A DNA stretch of 64,000 nucleotides from Thiovibrio frasassiensis (GCF_029607905.1 NZ_JAPHEH010000001.1:2075530-2139529); one strand, 5' to 3'; counted from the first letter of the stretch, positions 34,689 through 43,903 are shown. The notes: generated from the sequence alone by a model not told the origin. Translations and numbers: made by a program.

Positions 34689-35050
34689 GGTGTTAGTTCT
34701 GCCGGTGTCAGTGTTTGCCTTCAGGAGAAATCAGTTCTTTTTTAAATAGTTACATAAAAAGGGGTTGAGGGGCAAGACAAAACCCTGCTGGGGTATTTTT
34801 TGTTGCAATTTTATCGTTATATTAAGGTGTTAGGTCGTCATGGGTAGTCTCGGTCGGATTGTCGTTACCCCTGTGTCTTTCCTCTTGACTCTCTATTCTA
34901 ATAGCACTATTCTTGCCGAGTTTTAATTGTCTTTAGTTTTTGCATATTTTGTAAGAAGAGAGCATATTTTTTCTGGTTCCAGAGAGATCATTGTTCTGGA
35001 GTCAGACCAGGATGTTTTTGGTTCAATAAAAAATTTTAAGGAGGATCACC
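34689..35050. other. Intergenic region upstream of ppaC
   Basis: A 362-bp AT-rich stretch between divergent genes. It includes a possible hairpin TTCCAGA...TCTGGA (about 34976-35000) and a plausible AAGGAGGATCACC ribosome site for ppaC. A -35/-10 pair near 34927-34955 (TTGTCT, 17 bp, TGTAAG) is weak. No RNA gene is recognised. Confidence 0.4.
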
Positions 35051-35980
35051 ATGTCAGTATGTGTTGTTGGCCATTCAAATCCCGATACCGATTCCATTGC
35101 CGCCGCCATTTCTTATGCACATTATCTGAAGGCAACCGGCACTGACGCCATTGCCTGCATGCAGATTGAGGCAGATAAGCTGAACCCCGAGAGCACCACC
35201 GTCCTCAAGAATTTCGGTCTTGCCGCGCCCCAGACCATGATGGATGCTGCTGGCAAGAAGGTTGCCTTGGTGGATTTCAGTGATATCGGTCAGGCTCCGG
35301 CAAACATCAAGGATGCCGAGGTTGTTGCCATTGTTGATCATCACAAGATTGGTGATATCACCACCAACAATCCGATTGTATTCAATGCCCAGCCGGTTGG
35401 TTGCACCTGCACCGTATTGTACGAAATGTACAAAAACAACAATGTCGCTCTGCCCAAGGATATTGCCGGTGCCATGCTTTCCGCCATCCTGAGCGATACC
35501 GTAAATTTCAAGTCCCCCACCTGTACCGCTCCTGACAAGGCTGCGGTTGCTGCCCTGAAAGACATCGCCGGCGTTGCCGACACCGATGCGCTGTTCATGG
35601 AGATGTTGAAGGCGAAGTCTTCCATCGACGGTATCCCCATGAAGGATCTCGTTTTCCGTGACTACAAGGATTTTGACATGAACGGCAAGAAGGTTGGTAT
35701 TGGCCAGCTCGAGCTCGCCACCCTTGAGCAGGTTGCCGGCATTCGTGCCGACCTGTACAAGGCTCTCGAGGATCTCAAGAAGGATGGCCGTCATTCCGTA
35801 CTGTTCATGCTCACCGATGTTGTGAAAGAGGGCACCGATCTGCTGGTTGTTTCCGAGGAGCCCGCAGTTATCGAGCAGGCTTTCGGTGGCAAGATTGCAA
35901 ACAACGCCATGTGGGTAAACGGCATGATGAGCCGCAAGAAACAGACCGTTCCGCCGTTGCAGAAGGCTTTCGGCTGCTAA
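35051..35980 (+). CDS. ppaC: Manganese-dependent inorganic pyrophosphatase (family II)
   Basis: A 309-residue DHH-superfamily enzyme that hydrolyses pyrophosphate, pulling biosynthetic reactions forward. Motifs: CVVGHSNPDTDSIAAAI (metal ligands), ALVDFSDIGQAP, the DHH motif VDHHKIGDITT, and the C-terminal substrate motif SRKKQTVPPL. There is no CBS insert, so it is the short, unregulated type. Ribosome site AAGGAGGATCACC is optimal. In sulfate reducers, pyrophosphate from sulfate activation (ATP sulfurylase) is removed by such an enzyme; this link is inferred from the likely host. Confidence 0.97.
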   Translation: MSVCVVGHSNPDTDSIAAAISYAHYLKATGTDAIACMQIEADKLNPESTTVLKNFGLAAPQTMMDAAGKKVALVDFSDIGQAPANIKDAEVVAIVDHHKIGDITTNNPIVFNAQPVGCTCTVLYEMYKNNNVALPKDIAGAMLSAILSDTVNFKSPTCTAPDKAAVAALKDIAGVADTDALFMEMLKAKSSIDGIPMKDLVFRDYKDFDMNGKKVGIGQLELATLEQVAGIRADLYKALEDLKKDGRHSVLFMLTDVVKEGTDLLVVSEEPAVIEQAFGGKIANNAMWVNGMMSRKKQTVPPLQKAFGC

Positions 35981-36010
35981 GACGCTGAATATTTCGTTGT
36001 TGTCTTAAGG

Positions 36011-36046
36011 CCCCTTGGACGGAAATCCCGTCCAGGGGGTTTTTTT
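36011..36046 (+). terminator. Intrinsic terminator of ppaC
   Basis: CCCCTTGGACGG pairs with CCGTCCAGGGGG (one bulge) and is followed by a run of seven T, 30 bp after the ppaC stop. Confidence 0.85.
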
Positions 36047-36089
36047 GTGGTGGGTTCTGGGACGCAGGCAAGGCCGAAGCCTCTTGGGG

Positions 36090-36944
36090 TTATTTCTTTA
36101 GAGCGGATTTCTTTTTGCTCGATTTCTTGGAAGGTGCTTTGCGCGAGGGAGGGGTGGCCAAGGACTCGGTGTTTTCCTCTGCCCAAGGTTTCCGGCCAAC
36201 CAGGCCGAGCAGTCGTTTGTCCAGCCGGATGAGGTGGTGCATGGCCCGTAATCGTTCCGGGTCGATTTCACTGTTGATATTGATAATGATCAGGCGATTG
36301 AGTCCGTATCCGTAACGATTGTTCAGATCGATCACTGCCCCGATCACCACCAGCCTGCCGCTTTCTATTCGTTGGGCGTAGCGCTTCATGGCCGTGGCTA
36401 CTTGGAAATCGACATTCTTTTCCACCAGTACGGTTTCTGGTCTTGCCATTGCTCCAGAGCCTGGCGCATTTGTCCCCAGGGAAAGTCGCAGGGAGTCCAG
36501 GTCATGGCGCAGGTCTGCGCCCAGATGGGTATACCCTTTTGCGAAAAGGCGGAGGCTGTCGCTGTTGGTGTTGCCGGTGATAAGCAGCACCGGGGTATGG
36601 AGTTCGTTGACTCCGTAATCAATGGCGCCGGCGGAGAGCGAGAATTGATTGCCCGGATTTCTCACCGCATAAATGGTGTCAACCGGGTCAGGATAGAACA
36701 GGGTTGCCTGCACCCGGGCATCGCAATCCGCCAGCCAGGTCATGTGCGGGGTGCCCGGTAACTTAAGGGGCTCGTCCGCAAGCCTGCTGGCCACGACCTG
36801 ATCGTTGTGCCGGGCAATCTTTTCAGCCACGGCATAGGGGGGGATTCCGGGGCGAAGTTTTTTGATCGGGCGCATATCCGCGCTGCTGGCTGCAGCAATA
36901 AGAAAAACGAGCAACGAGAGAGGAAGAGTTATTCTGAGGCGCAT
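36090..36944 (-). CDS. Exported beta-carbonic-anhydrase-like protein lacking the zinc ligands
   Basis: A protein of about 284 residues with a signal peptide (MRLRITLPLSLLVFLIAAAS) and a Lys-rich tail (SKKSSKKKSALKK). The core follows the beta-carbonic-anhydrase pattern: WLADCDARVQ (70-79) where the family has W-x-x-C-S-D-S-R-V, then YAVRNPGNQFSLSAGAIDYG matching the RNxGN and SLeYAV blocks, then LLITGNTNSDS (121-131) where the family has GHxxCG. The three zinc ligands Cys, His and Cys are thus Asp73, Asn125 and Ser128, while Asp75 and Arg77 remain. Catalysis by the usual mechanism is unlikely. The ATG at 36944 has AGGA 9 bases upstream; an ATG two codons earlier is also possible. Confidence 0.65.
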   Translation of the reverse strand: MRLRITLPLSLLVFLIAAASSADMRPIKKLRPGIPPYAVAEKIARHNDQVVASRLADEPLKLPGTPHMTWLADCDARVQATLFYPDPVDTIYAVRNPGNQFSLSAGAIDYGVNELHTPVLLITGNTNSDSLRLFAKGYTHLGADLRHDLDSLRLSLGTNAPGSGAMARPETVLVEKNVDFQVATAMKRYAQRIESGRLVVIGAVIDLNNRYGYGLNRLIIININSEIDPERLRAMHHLIRLDKRLLGLVGRKPWAEENTESLATPPSRKAPSKKSSKKKSALKK

Positions 36945-37160
36945 TGGCATTGATCCTGCTGTTTCAAAAGAGTACCGAGTATCTGCTACTCTCATTATCG
37001 GTGATTTCGTGGATGTCTAAAATTTTTTATTAATGACGAATCCATGTCCTCGGGGGAATACAGGACAATGCCCCTCGGCATAACGCAAAAACAACCAGTT
37101 AGATGAAATTTCTGTCGGTGACCCGATTTTTTCGTCATTCGACAATTCCCGGCTGTTGTC

Positions 37161-37189
37161 TTGACAATGAAAAAGAGCATACTTATTGT
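37161..37189 (+). promoter_or_regulatory. Predicted promoter of grpE-dnaK
   Basis: TTGACA and TATTGT are separated by exactly 17 bp, about 110 bp upstream of grpE. A 6-1-6 palindrome, GTTGGTCACCAAC (37188-37200), starts at the end of the -10 box, where an operator would cover the transcription start. No CIRCE element (the HrcA operator) is visible. Confidence 0.6.
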
Positions 37190-37200
37190 TGGTCACCAAC
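37188..37200. promoter_or_regulatory. Palindrome at the grpE transcription start region (candidate operator)
   Basis: GTTGGT-C-ACCAAC is a perfect 6-bp inverted repeat with a single centre base directly downstream of the predicted -10 box. Position suggests a repressor site; the binding protein is unknown. Confidence 0.35.
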
Positions 37201-37297
37201 TTGAAATTGCTTGGAAAAATCAAGTTATTGCAAATGGATACAGCCCGATTCGCAGAGAACCCCCGGATGGGGTCATTGCGCAGGAAAGGAGATACAG

Positions 37298-37849
37298 GTG
37301 ACGGAGCAAGAAGAAAAAAATGAAGAGGTTCTTGAGCAGCCCAGCTCAGGAGAAGAACAGATCACGACCGAGGCGGAAGATCTCTCGGTTCAGTTGGAAA
37401 AGGCGTTGGAAAGAAACCGGGAGCTTGAGGATAAGCTGCTGCGCTTGGCGGCTGAACAGGATAATTTCAGGAAAAGAATGCAGCGTGAGCGGGAATCCGC
37501 GTTCAAGTATGCAGAAGAAAATATCCTGCGGGAGCTGCTTCCCTTCCTTGATAATCTGGAACGCGCCGTTGGCCAGTGCCATGCCTCCCCTGATGCCGAT
37601 ACCCTTTTGGCCGGGGTGGAAATGACCTGCAAGGGGCTACTTTCCACCTTGGAAAAATTCGGGGTAAAACCTCTTGCCGGTGAGGGGCAACCCTTTGATC
37701 CGAATTTCCATGAAGCCGTAGCCATGGAAGCCAGTGCGGACGTGCCGGAAAACCAGATTATTCAGGAATATCAGAAAGGGTACATGTTTAAGGACAGACT
37801 TATCCGGGCGGCCAAGGTTGTGGTTTCAAAGGGTAATGTTGAAGAATAA
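37298..37849 (+). CDS. grpE: Nucleotide exchange factor GrpE
   Basis: A 183-residue DnaK cofactor. An acidic N-terminus and long coiled coil (about 20-75, DKLLRLAAEQDNFRKRM) are followed by the beta domain with EKFGVKPLAGEGQPFDPNFH and MFKDRLIRAAKVVVSKG. The start is the GTG at 37298 with AGGAGATACAG directly ahead; an upstream ATG at 37211 would add 29 residues with no homology. It lies 39 bp before dnaK, and no dnaJ or hrcA is adjacent. Confidence 0.95.
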   Translation: MTEQEEKNEEVLEQPSSGEEQITTEAEDLSVQLEKALERNRELEDKLLRLAAEQDNFRKRMQRERESAFKYAEENILRELLPFLDNLERAVGQCHASPDADTLLAGVEMTCKGLLSTLEKFGVKPLAGEGQPFDPNFHEAVAMEASADVPENQIIQEYQKGYMFKDRLIRAAKVVVSKGNVEE

Positions 37850-37888
37850 CAAGGATGCTTCATCCCGTTAGGTAAGGAGAATATTGAG

Positions 37889-39796
37889 ATGGGTAAAATT
37901 ATTGGTATTGATTTGGGAACAACAAATTCATGTGTCGCTGTGATGGAAGGCGGCGAGCCCAAGGTTATCACCAACGTGGAAGGGAACAGGACAACCCCTT
38001 CGGTCGTTGCTTTTTCCAGCAGCGGGGAGCGATTGGTGGGTCAGGTAGCGAGACGGCAGGCGGTTACCAATCCGGTCCATACCCTGCACGCCATCAAGCG
38101 CCTTATCGGTCGTAAGTTTACCGATGCGGAAGTGAAAAAAAGCATCGAGATCAGCCCGTTCAAGATCGTGAACGGCAAGGATGGCGATGCGGCGGTCGAG
38201 GTTGACGGCAAGGTGATGACCCCTGCCGAGATCTCCGCCATGATCCTTATCAAGATGAAACAGACCGCGGAGGAATATCTGGGCGAGGAAGTGACCGAGG
38301 CGGTCATCACCGTGCCCGCTTATTTTAACGATTCCCAACGCCAGGCGACTAAGGATGCCGGCCGGATTGCCGGCCTCAACGTGCAGCGGATCATCAACGA
38401 GCCCACGGCAGCGGCCCTGGCCTATGGCTTGGACAAGAAGGGCGAGGAAAAGATCGCTGTCTTTGATCTCGGCGGCGGTACCTTTGATATCTCGGTCCTG
38501 GAGATCGGCGATGGCGTCTTCGAGGTAAAATCCACCAACGGCGATACCTTTCTCGGCGGCGAAGACTTCGACATGCGCATCGTCAACTGGATTGCCGATG
38601 AGTTCAAGCGCGATCAGGGCATTGATCTGCGCACCGACAAGATGGCCTTGCAGCGTCTGCGGGAAGAGGCGGAGAAAGCGAAGATGGAGCTTTCCACCAC
38701 CATGGAGACCGACATCAATCTGCCCTTTATCACGGCGGACGCCTCCGGACCCAAGCATCTGCAGATGAAGCTTTCCCGGGCCAAGTTGGAAGGGTTGGTG
38801 GAGGATCTGATCGAGCGGACCATCAAGCCCTGTCAGATCGCCATGAAGGATGCCGGGATCAGCGCGGCGGACATCGACGAGGTAATCCTGGTCGGCGGTA
38901 TGACCCGGATGCCCAAGGTGCAGGAAAAGGTCAAAGAGATCTTCGGCAAGGAGCCCCACAAGGGGGTGAATCCGGATGAGGTTGTGGCCATCGGCGCTGC
39001 GGTGCAGGGCGGAGTCCTCAAGGGCGATGTCAAAGATGTCTTGCTGCTCGACGTTACCCCGCTTTCTCTCGGGATCGAGACCCTGGGCGGAGTAATGACC
39101 AAGCTCATTGAAAAGAATACCACCATCCCGACCAAGAAGAGCCAGGTGTTTTCCACGGCGGCGGACAGTCAGCCCGCGGTTTCCATCCATGTGCTCCAGG
39201 GTGAGCGCGAGATGGCGGCCAACAACAAGACCATCGGTCGCTTCGAGTTGACCGACCTTCCCCCGGCTCCTCGCGGGGTGCCGCAGATCGAGGTCACCTT
39301 TGATTTGGACGCCAACGGCATTCTCCATGTTTCCGCCAAGGATCTTGGCACCGGCAAGGAGCAATCCATCCGGATTACCGCTTCCAGCGGCCTTTCCGAG
39401 GATGAGATCAAGCGGATGCAGAAGGATGCCGAGGCCCATGCCGACGAGGACCGTAAGCGCAAGGAGCTGGTTGAGACCAAGAATCAGGCCGACTCCATGA
39501 TTTATGCCACGGAAAAAAGCATGAAGGATCTGGGCGATAAGGTTGACAGCGAGACCAAGAACAAGGTCCAGGTCGAGATCGACAGCCTCAAAAAGCTCAT
39601 GGAGTCCGATGATGTGGAGGCGATCAAGAAGGGTCTTGAGTCTTTGACCCAGGCCTCTCATAAGCTGGCTGAGATGATGTATGCCCAGGCCACCAAGGAT
39701 AAGGCGGCGGAAGGCGGCGAAGGCGCAGGTCCGGGTAGTGAGGCAAAGAAGGATGATGATGATGTGGTGGATGCGGATTTTGAAGAAGTGAAATAA
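37889..39796 (+). CDS. dnaK: Molecular chaperone DnaK (Hsp70)
   Basis: A full-length 635-residue Hsp70. The nucleotide-binding domain has [18 protein letters not shown], the [17 protein letters not shown] phosphate loop and [16 protein letters not shown]. The substrate domain begins near residue 385 ([18 protein letters not shown]), and the lid ends in an acidic [18 protein letters not shown] tail. Ribosome site AAGGAGAATATTGAG is good. A strong terminator follows. Confidence 0.99.
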   Translation: MGKIIGIDLGTTNSCVAVMEGGEPKVITNVEGNRTTPSVVAFSSSGERLVGQVARRQAVTNPVHTLHAIKRLIGRKFTDAEVKKSIEISPFKIVNGKDGDAAVEVDGKVMTPAEISAMILIKMKQTAEEYLGEEVTEAVITVPAYFNDSQRQATKDAGRIAGLNVQRIINEPTAAALAYGLDKKGEEKIAVFDLGGGTFDISVLEIGDGVFEVKSTNGDTFLGGEDFDMRIVNWIADEFKRDQGIDLRTDKMALQRLREEAEKAKMELSTTMETDINLPFITADASGPKHLQMKLSRAKLEGLVEDLIERTIKPCQIAMKDAGISAADIDEVILVGGMTRMPKVQEKVKEIFGKEPHKGVNPDEVVAIGAAVQGGVLKGDVKDVLLLDVTPLSLGIETLGGVMTKLIEKNTTIPTKKSQVFSTAADSQPAVSIHVLQGEREMAANNKTIGRFELTDLPPAPRGVPQIEVTFDLDANGILHVSAKDLGTGKEQSIRITASSGLSEDEIKRMQKDAEAHADEDRKRKELVETKNQADSMIYATEKSMKDLGDKVDSETKNKVQVEIDSLKKLMESDDVEAIKKGLESLTQASHKLAEMMYAQATKDKAAEGGEGAGPGSEAKKDDDDVVDADFEEVK

Positions 39797-39822
39797 CTTC
39801 CGCGTGCAGTGCAATGATTTTA

Positions 39823-39855
39823 GGCCAGGAGGCAGATGCCTCCTGGCCTTTTTTT
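39823..39855. terminator. Intrinsic terminator after dnaK
   Basis: A perfect 12-bp stem (GGCCAGGAGGCA/TGCCTCCTGGCC) with a 2-base centre and a run of seven T serves dnaK. It is also just beyond the stop of the converging cytochrome gene. Confidence 0.9.
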
Positions 39856-39866
39856 ATGCCCGGTGA

Positions 39867-41504
39867 TCAGTCGGCGCCGCAGCGAAGGCGGGAAAGCGCC
39901 TCGGCAAAAACGAATCGGTCGTCATGTTCGCCGCTGTGGCAGCGAAGGCAGGTGTCCATGGTCGGTCGGCCTGCTTTGGCCACCGCCGGCTGCAGGGTAT
40001 GCGCACGGGCTGGGCCATGGCACGATTCGCAGCCGACCTGGCGCAGGTCATGGGCAAGGGCAAGCATTTCCTGTCCTGTCTGGGCGGCGGGGCCAGTGAT
40101 GTGGCAGGGTAGGCACTGCACATTGAACTGCTGCCCCTTTGCCTCCAAGGTGTCATAGGCCATGGCGTGTTGGGTGCCCCTCCATTTCGCAAACTGCGGG
40201 GCATGGCAGCCGGTGCAGGCGGTGCTCCCGGCGTAATTTCCCGAACTCCCTTTCTGGTTCTCGCCAGAACTGTCTGCGATTCTCGCTTTTGCCGCATTCT
40301 TGCCGATCCGGTTCACCTCGCTGGTGGTTGCATTCACGATGGCCCGAACCGCCGGGTTGTCCGGCAGCTCTTTCCGCATGGCCTCAAAGTGATGGCTGAA
40401 GGAAGAGAACTGGGCACCTTGAGCATTCCTGCTGTTCTCCTCCTTCGTGAGGCGGCATAGTTCCTGGTCCAGCCTTTCGCGTTGGGCGAGTAATTCCTCA
40501 TAGGCGGCGAGAACCTCGGCTTGACCCTTGAAGGCAAGTTTCGGATCTCCATGCTTGCGGTAGCGGTTTATCTGCCAACCCAGCCGATCCAACTCGTTTT
40601 TTTTGTCCAGCAGCAGATTCTTTGCCCCAGGATCTTCCCATTTTCTGCTGTGCCGGTTCCAGCGCACTTCCAGAATGCCGATGGATTTCCCCTGCTGTTC
40701 CACCTGGGTAATCAGGGTGTTGTTGACCCGTTCCGGTACCAGGTTGCCGGAGCCAGTTCCCGCTTGCACGATGAGTTGGATTTCCGGGTGCGTTTCCGCA
40801 ATTTTTCTGTTTATTGGCGCAGGAAGATTGGAGAGCAAAACCAGCATATCAGTTTGCCCTTTCAGCACGGCGATCTCCTTGGGCAGGACATCGTCCCAGG
40901 GGAGAATGACAGCATTGTCTTTTTGCGGCAAAATTGCATCAGGACCCGGGCCGGTGAGACCGATAACCCCGATCCTTATCCCACCCTTGCGGAGCACGAG
41001 GTGCGGTTTGAAATATGGCTTGGCTTGGCTACGGCTGACAAGGTTTGCGCTCAACCAGGGGAAATCCGATTTCTGCTGCAGGGAAAGGAGAAAGGCTAAG
41101 CCTGCGGCAAGGTCTTGTCTGGCAACGCCGACCGCAGCAAAAGACATCCTGTTGTAGGCCGAGACAATGCCCTGGGCCGTGGTGGTGAGCTGTTGCTGCT
41201 GGTCCGGCGGTATTTTTTCCTCCTTGAACAGCAGGGCGCCGCTGTCCAGGGCCAGCACTGCTTTTTTTCCTTTTCGCAATTCTTCAAGTTGCTGTGCTTT
41301 CTTGGGCAGACCGCCCAACTGGTTACTTTTTCAGCCGCACGGTTCGGTTTCACCTCTGACATCATTGGAGAAAAAGATTGTTATGTCGTGCAGATCCGCT
41401 GGCGGTTTGGGTGGGTTCGACTTTTTTTCCGCACCCCCCGCGGTGATGGCAGAGGTGAGTGCGATGAGAAGGGCGAGCAGGAGCAAAAAAAATGATTTGT
41501 TCAT
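39867..41504 (-). CDS. Predicted selenoprotein: exported 5'-nucleotidase-like, tetraheme c-type cytochrome (Sec at codon 58, UGA)
   Basis: Read through one in-frame UGA (41331-41333), this gene encodes 545 residues. A signal peptide (MNKSFFLLLLALLIALTSAI) is followed by a 5'-nucleotidase/metallophosphatase-like region: ITIFFSNDVRGETEPCG-U-KSNQLGGLPKKAQ, then AVLALDSGALLF and IRIGVIGLTGPG. Cys-containing relatives typically read EPCGC...GGLPRKA, so U58 replaces a family cysteine in a C-G-U pair. Catalytic metal ligands of true nucleotidases (D-x-H, GD) are not conserved. A coiled linker leads to four CxxCH heme sites: CTGCH 430, CLPCH 464, CESCH 492, CLRCH 519. The frame is kept on both sides of UGA and a SECIS-like hairpin follows. 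A periplasmic redox role is inferred. Confidence 0.8.
41302..41333 (-). promoter_or_regulatory. Predicted bacterial SECIS element with its UGA codon
   Basis: Counting the UGA as bases 1-3, bases 16-21 (UUGGGC) pair perfectly with 27-32 (GCCCAA) around the loop GGUCU (22-26). In E. coli fdhF, the reference SECIS, the loop bases G23 and U24 recognised by SelB lie at the same positions and the stretch GGUCUGC (22-28) is identical. The 18-base UGA-to-loop spacing lies in the accepted bacterial range. The bulged U17 of fdhF is paired here. Confidence 0.75.
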
Positions 41505-41616
41505 GGGGGTCGTGCGCCTCAGGTTGGCAATTCGCTGTTGTAGGGAAATAAGGTCGTCATCTTGATAGTCAAAACACCATGGAAAGCCGGAGGAAATTGC
41601 GTAAAAAAAACGGAGA

Positions 41617-42954
41617 TTACTTTGTGACGGCTCCTGTTTTTTTCCGGTCTCGCAGCAGCTGCCGCCATTTGCCCAGCCGGTCACGGATGATTGCTTCATA
41701 GCCCCGATTGGCGGGTTGATAATAGGTTTTCCCCTCAAGTTGGGTCGGTAAATGATGTTGATCCACCAGGGCATGTGGGTCATCGTGGGCATACTGGTAG
41801 CCCTGACCATAGCCGAGGTCCTTCATCAGCGAGGTTGGCGCGTTCCGGAGATGGAGCGGCACCGGCAGGCTGCCCGTGCGCCGTATGTCCTGCATCACCG
41901 CGTTGTAGGCAGCATAAACGGCATTGCTCTTGGGGGCGGTGGCAAGGTAGGTGACAGCCTGGGCCAGGGCCAGTTCTCCCTCCGGAGTGCCCAGGGTCTG
42001 ATAGGAGTTTCTCGCGTTGATGGCAATCATGAGGGCCTGCGGGTCCGCATTGCCGATGTCTTCCGAGGCAAAACGGATAAGCCGGCGGACCACGTATAAG
42101 GGCTCCTCGCCGGAGGCGAGCATCCGGCACAACCAGTACAGGGCGCCGTCCGGATCGCTGTCCCGCAGGCTCTTGTGCAGGGCTGAGATCAGATTGTAGT
42201 GTTCTTCGCCGTCTGCATCATAGCGCAGGCTTTTGCGCTGGATGGCTTCTTCCACCGTGGCCAGAGTAATCTGCCGCTGCCCTTTGGCATCGGCTTCGGC
42301 GAGATTGGCGGCGATTTCCAGACTGTTCAGCAGGCTGCGGCCATCTCCGTCGGCAATCCTTGCCAGGTGTGCGGCCGCTTCCGGCTCTACGGAGATCTGC
42401 CAGGAGCCCAAGCCCTGTTCCTGGTCCGTGATGGCCCGCTGGAGGATGGTCTGCAAATTCTCCGGGCTCAAGGGTTCAAGGACCAGAACCCGACAACGGG
42501 AGAGCAGGGGCGCGATCACATGGAAAGAGGGGTTTTCGGTGGTTGCGCCGATGAGGGTCAGGAGGCCGCTCTCCACGTGGGGGAGAAAGGCGTCTTGCTG
42601 GCTTTTGTTGAAGCGATGGATTTCGTCCACGAAAAGTATGGTGGCACCGTTCCGCTCATCTTTTGCGGTTTGGGCTTGCACCACTATTTCCCGAATATCC
42701 TTGACCCCGGAAAGGACTGCGGAAAAGAAAGTAAATTCGGCGCCGGTTGTCCGCGATAAGATCCGGGCCAGGGTGGTTTTGCCAGTGCCGGGCGGACCCC
42801 AGAGAAGGAGGGAGGGCAGGTAGTTTTGCTGGATGAGGCGGCGCAGGAGCTTATCCTCGCCAAGCAGTTGTTTTTGCCCGACAAAATCATCTATTGTTTG
42901 CGGGCGGAGTCGTTCTGCTAAAGGGGCGGTGTGTGGGGCAGGTTGTCGGGCCAT
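41617..42954 (-). CDS. rarA: Replication-associated recombination protein A (MgsA/WRNIP1 family)
   Basis: A 445-residue AAA+ ATPase that acts at stalled replication forks. Start AERLRPQTIDDFVGQKQLLG; Walker A LLWGPPGTGKTTLARIL; Walker B and sensor FVDEIHRFNKSQQDAFLPHV and GATTENPSFHV; arginine finger in SRCRVLVLEPLS. The C-terminal tetramerisation region has SALHKSLRDSDPDGALYWLC and RLIRFASEDIGNADPQAL. Length and motifs are standard. Confidence 0.95.
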   Translation of the reverse strand: MARQPAPHTAPLAERLRPQTIDDFVGQKQLLGEDKLLRRLIQQNYLPSLLLWGPPGTGKTTLARILSRTTGAEFTFFSAVLSGVKDIREIVVQAQTAKDERNGATILFVDEIHRFNKSQQDAFLPHVESGLLTLIGATTENPSFHVIAPLLSRCRVLVLEPLSPENLQTILQRAITDQEQGLGSWQISVEPEAAAHLARIADGDGRSLLNSLEIAANLAEADAKGQRQITLATVEEAIQRKSLRYDADGEEHYNLISALHKSLRDSDPDGALYWLCRMLASGEEPLYVVRRLIRFASEDIGNADPQALMIAINARNSYQTLGTPEGELALAQAVTYLATAPKSNAVYAAYNAVMQDIRRTGSLPVPLHLRNAPTSLMKDLGYGQGYQYAHDDPHALVDQHHLPTQLEGKTYYQPANRGYEAIIRDRLGKWRQLLRDRKKTGAVTK

Positions 42955-43093
42955 AACTCTTTATCTGGCGGTTGTAAGGGGAGGTCTTTTCATTGTACAG
43001 AAACCAGTATGACAGGAATTGGTCTGAATGTCATCAGCAGATAACGGGCAAGGTGCGAGCGGTGTTTTAGTTGAGGTGAGGGAAAAGGGCTCT

Positions 43094-43894
43094 TTAGGCA
43101 AGCAAAACGGCAAGACGTTCTGCCAGTCGTTCCGCCGAAAAAATCAAGGATTCCAGATCGAGAAAATTGAGAACCTGACGATCGAAAAGAATCTTGACCT
43201 TTGGGGCAAAGCCGTCTTCCGGCTCAGCCTCCCAATAGACAAGATATTGGGGAATCTTGGGCAGCACAGGGATGATGCAGCCGAGCGTTGCCGAGAGAGT
43301 GGGAGCCTCAACGCCACCCAGGCGATGGCAGGCAGCGATGATTGTTGCAGCAGGAAGAGGGGAAAAGAGTTCGGCCAATCTCTTTTCGCAGTAAGTGGCG
43401 AGGGTCCGCACCTTTGAAATCGAGTTTGGCAGGGTTTCCAGGCCGATCCAGTCCTGGGTAGGGTCCACTCCCCCCTGGGAGTGGATATAGTTATAGAGGA
43501 GGATTTGATCCCTGGGATCATCCGGTACGTGCCCATCAAGGAGGATCCCTTCTCTGTTCAGGAGAACAGTCTGTCCCAGAAACGAAAAAGACAGGGTCTG
43601 ATTGTCCTTGCCGCAGAGGGTGGCACCCAATGGGGCGGCGATCCGGGTAAAGTCCAGGGTGGAAATCTTGCCTTTCAGGTATTCGATCAGGGCAAGATCG
43701 CGTTGCTCGGAAAGCTCCTCAAGGGCGGCCCCTTGTTGTTGCACAACGTTCAGGCCTGTGGTGTCAAGATAGGGACATTTGCCGAAGTCCTCTCCACTTT
43801 TGGCGACTGCCGCGGAAAAGGCAAGACAGCTGGGATAGCCACATTGTCCGCAATTGTTCTTTGGGGTGCGTTTGACAATCTCGATGGGAGTCAT
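43094..43894 (-). CDS. 4Fe-4S cluster and DUF3786 protein
   Basis: A 266-residue protein. The first 45 residues hold a corrinoid/CODH-type four-cysteine Fe-S motif (KNNCGQCGYPSCLAFSAAVA, then KCPYL). The remaining 200 residues match DUF3786 (DPRDQILLYNYIHSQGGVDP, DWIGLETLPNSISKVRTLAT). Such proteins are common in strict anaerobes, and the N-terminal motif resembles the Fe-S domain of the acetyl-CoA pathway corrinoid protein. The role is unknown. It starts 9 bp after the XXXCH-type gene and so ends the FHA-kinase-phosphatase operon. Confidence 0.75.
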   Translation of the reverse strand: MTPIEIVKRTPKNNCGQCGYPSCLAFSAAVAKSGEDFGKCPYLDTTGLNVVQQQGAALEELSEQRDLALIEYLKGKISTLDFTRIAAPLGATLCGKDNQTLSFSFLGQTVLLNREGILLDGHVPDDPRDQILLYNYIHSQGGVDPTQDWIGLETLPNSISKVRTLATYCEKRLAELFSPLPAATIIAACHRLGGVEAPTLSATLGCIIPVLPKIPQYLVYWEAEPEDGFAPKVKILFDRQVLNFLDLESLIFSAERLAERLAVLLA

Positions 43895-43903
43895 GGTAAG
43901 AGG

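Noticed and set aside
37928-39814. A 628-residue open frame antisense to dnaK
   Set aside because: It mirrors the codon pattern of dnaK on the other strand, has no family motifs and no ribosome site. Long antisense frames are common in GC-rich, strongly codon-biased genes.
41316-41504. Split gene or pseudogene at the TGA within the cytochrome gene
   Set aside because: Both sides stay in the same frame, the motif around the TGA matches the family, and a hairpin matching the fdhF SECIS register follows. Selenocysteine insertion explains this better than a broken gene, although a sequencing error or recent nonsense mutation cannot be excluded.
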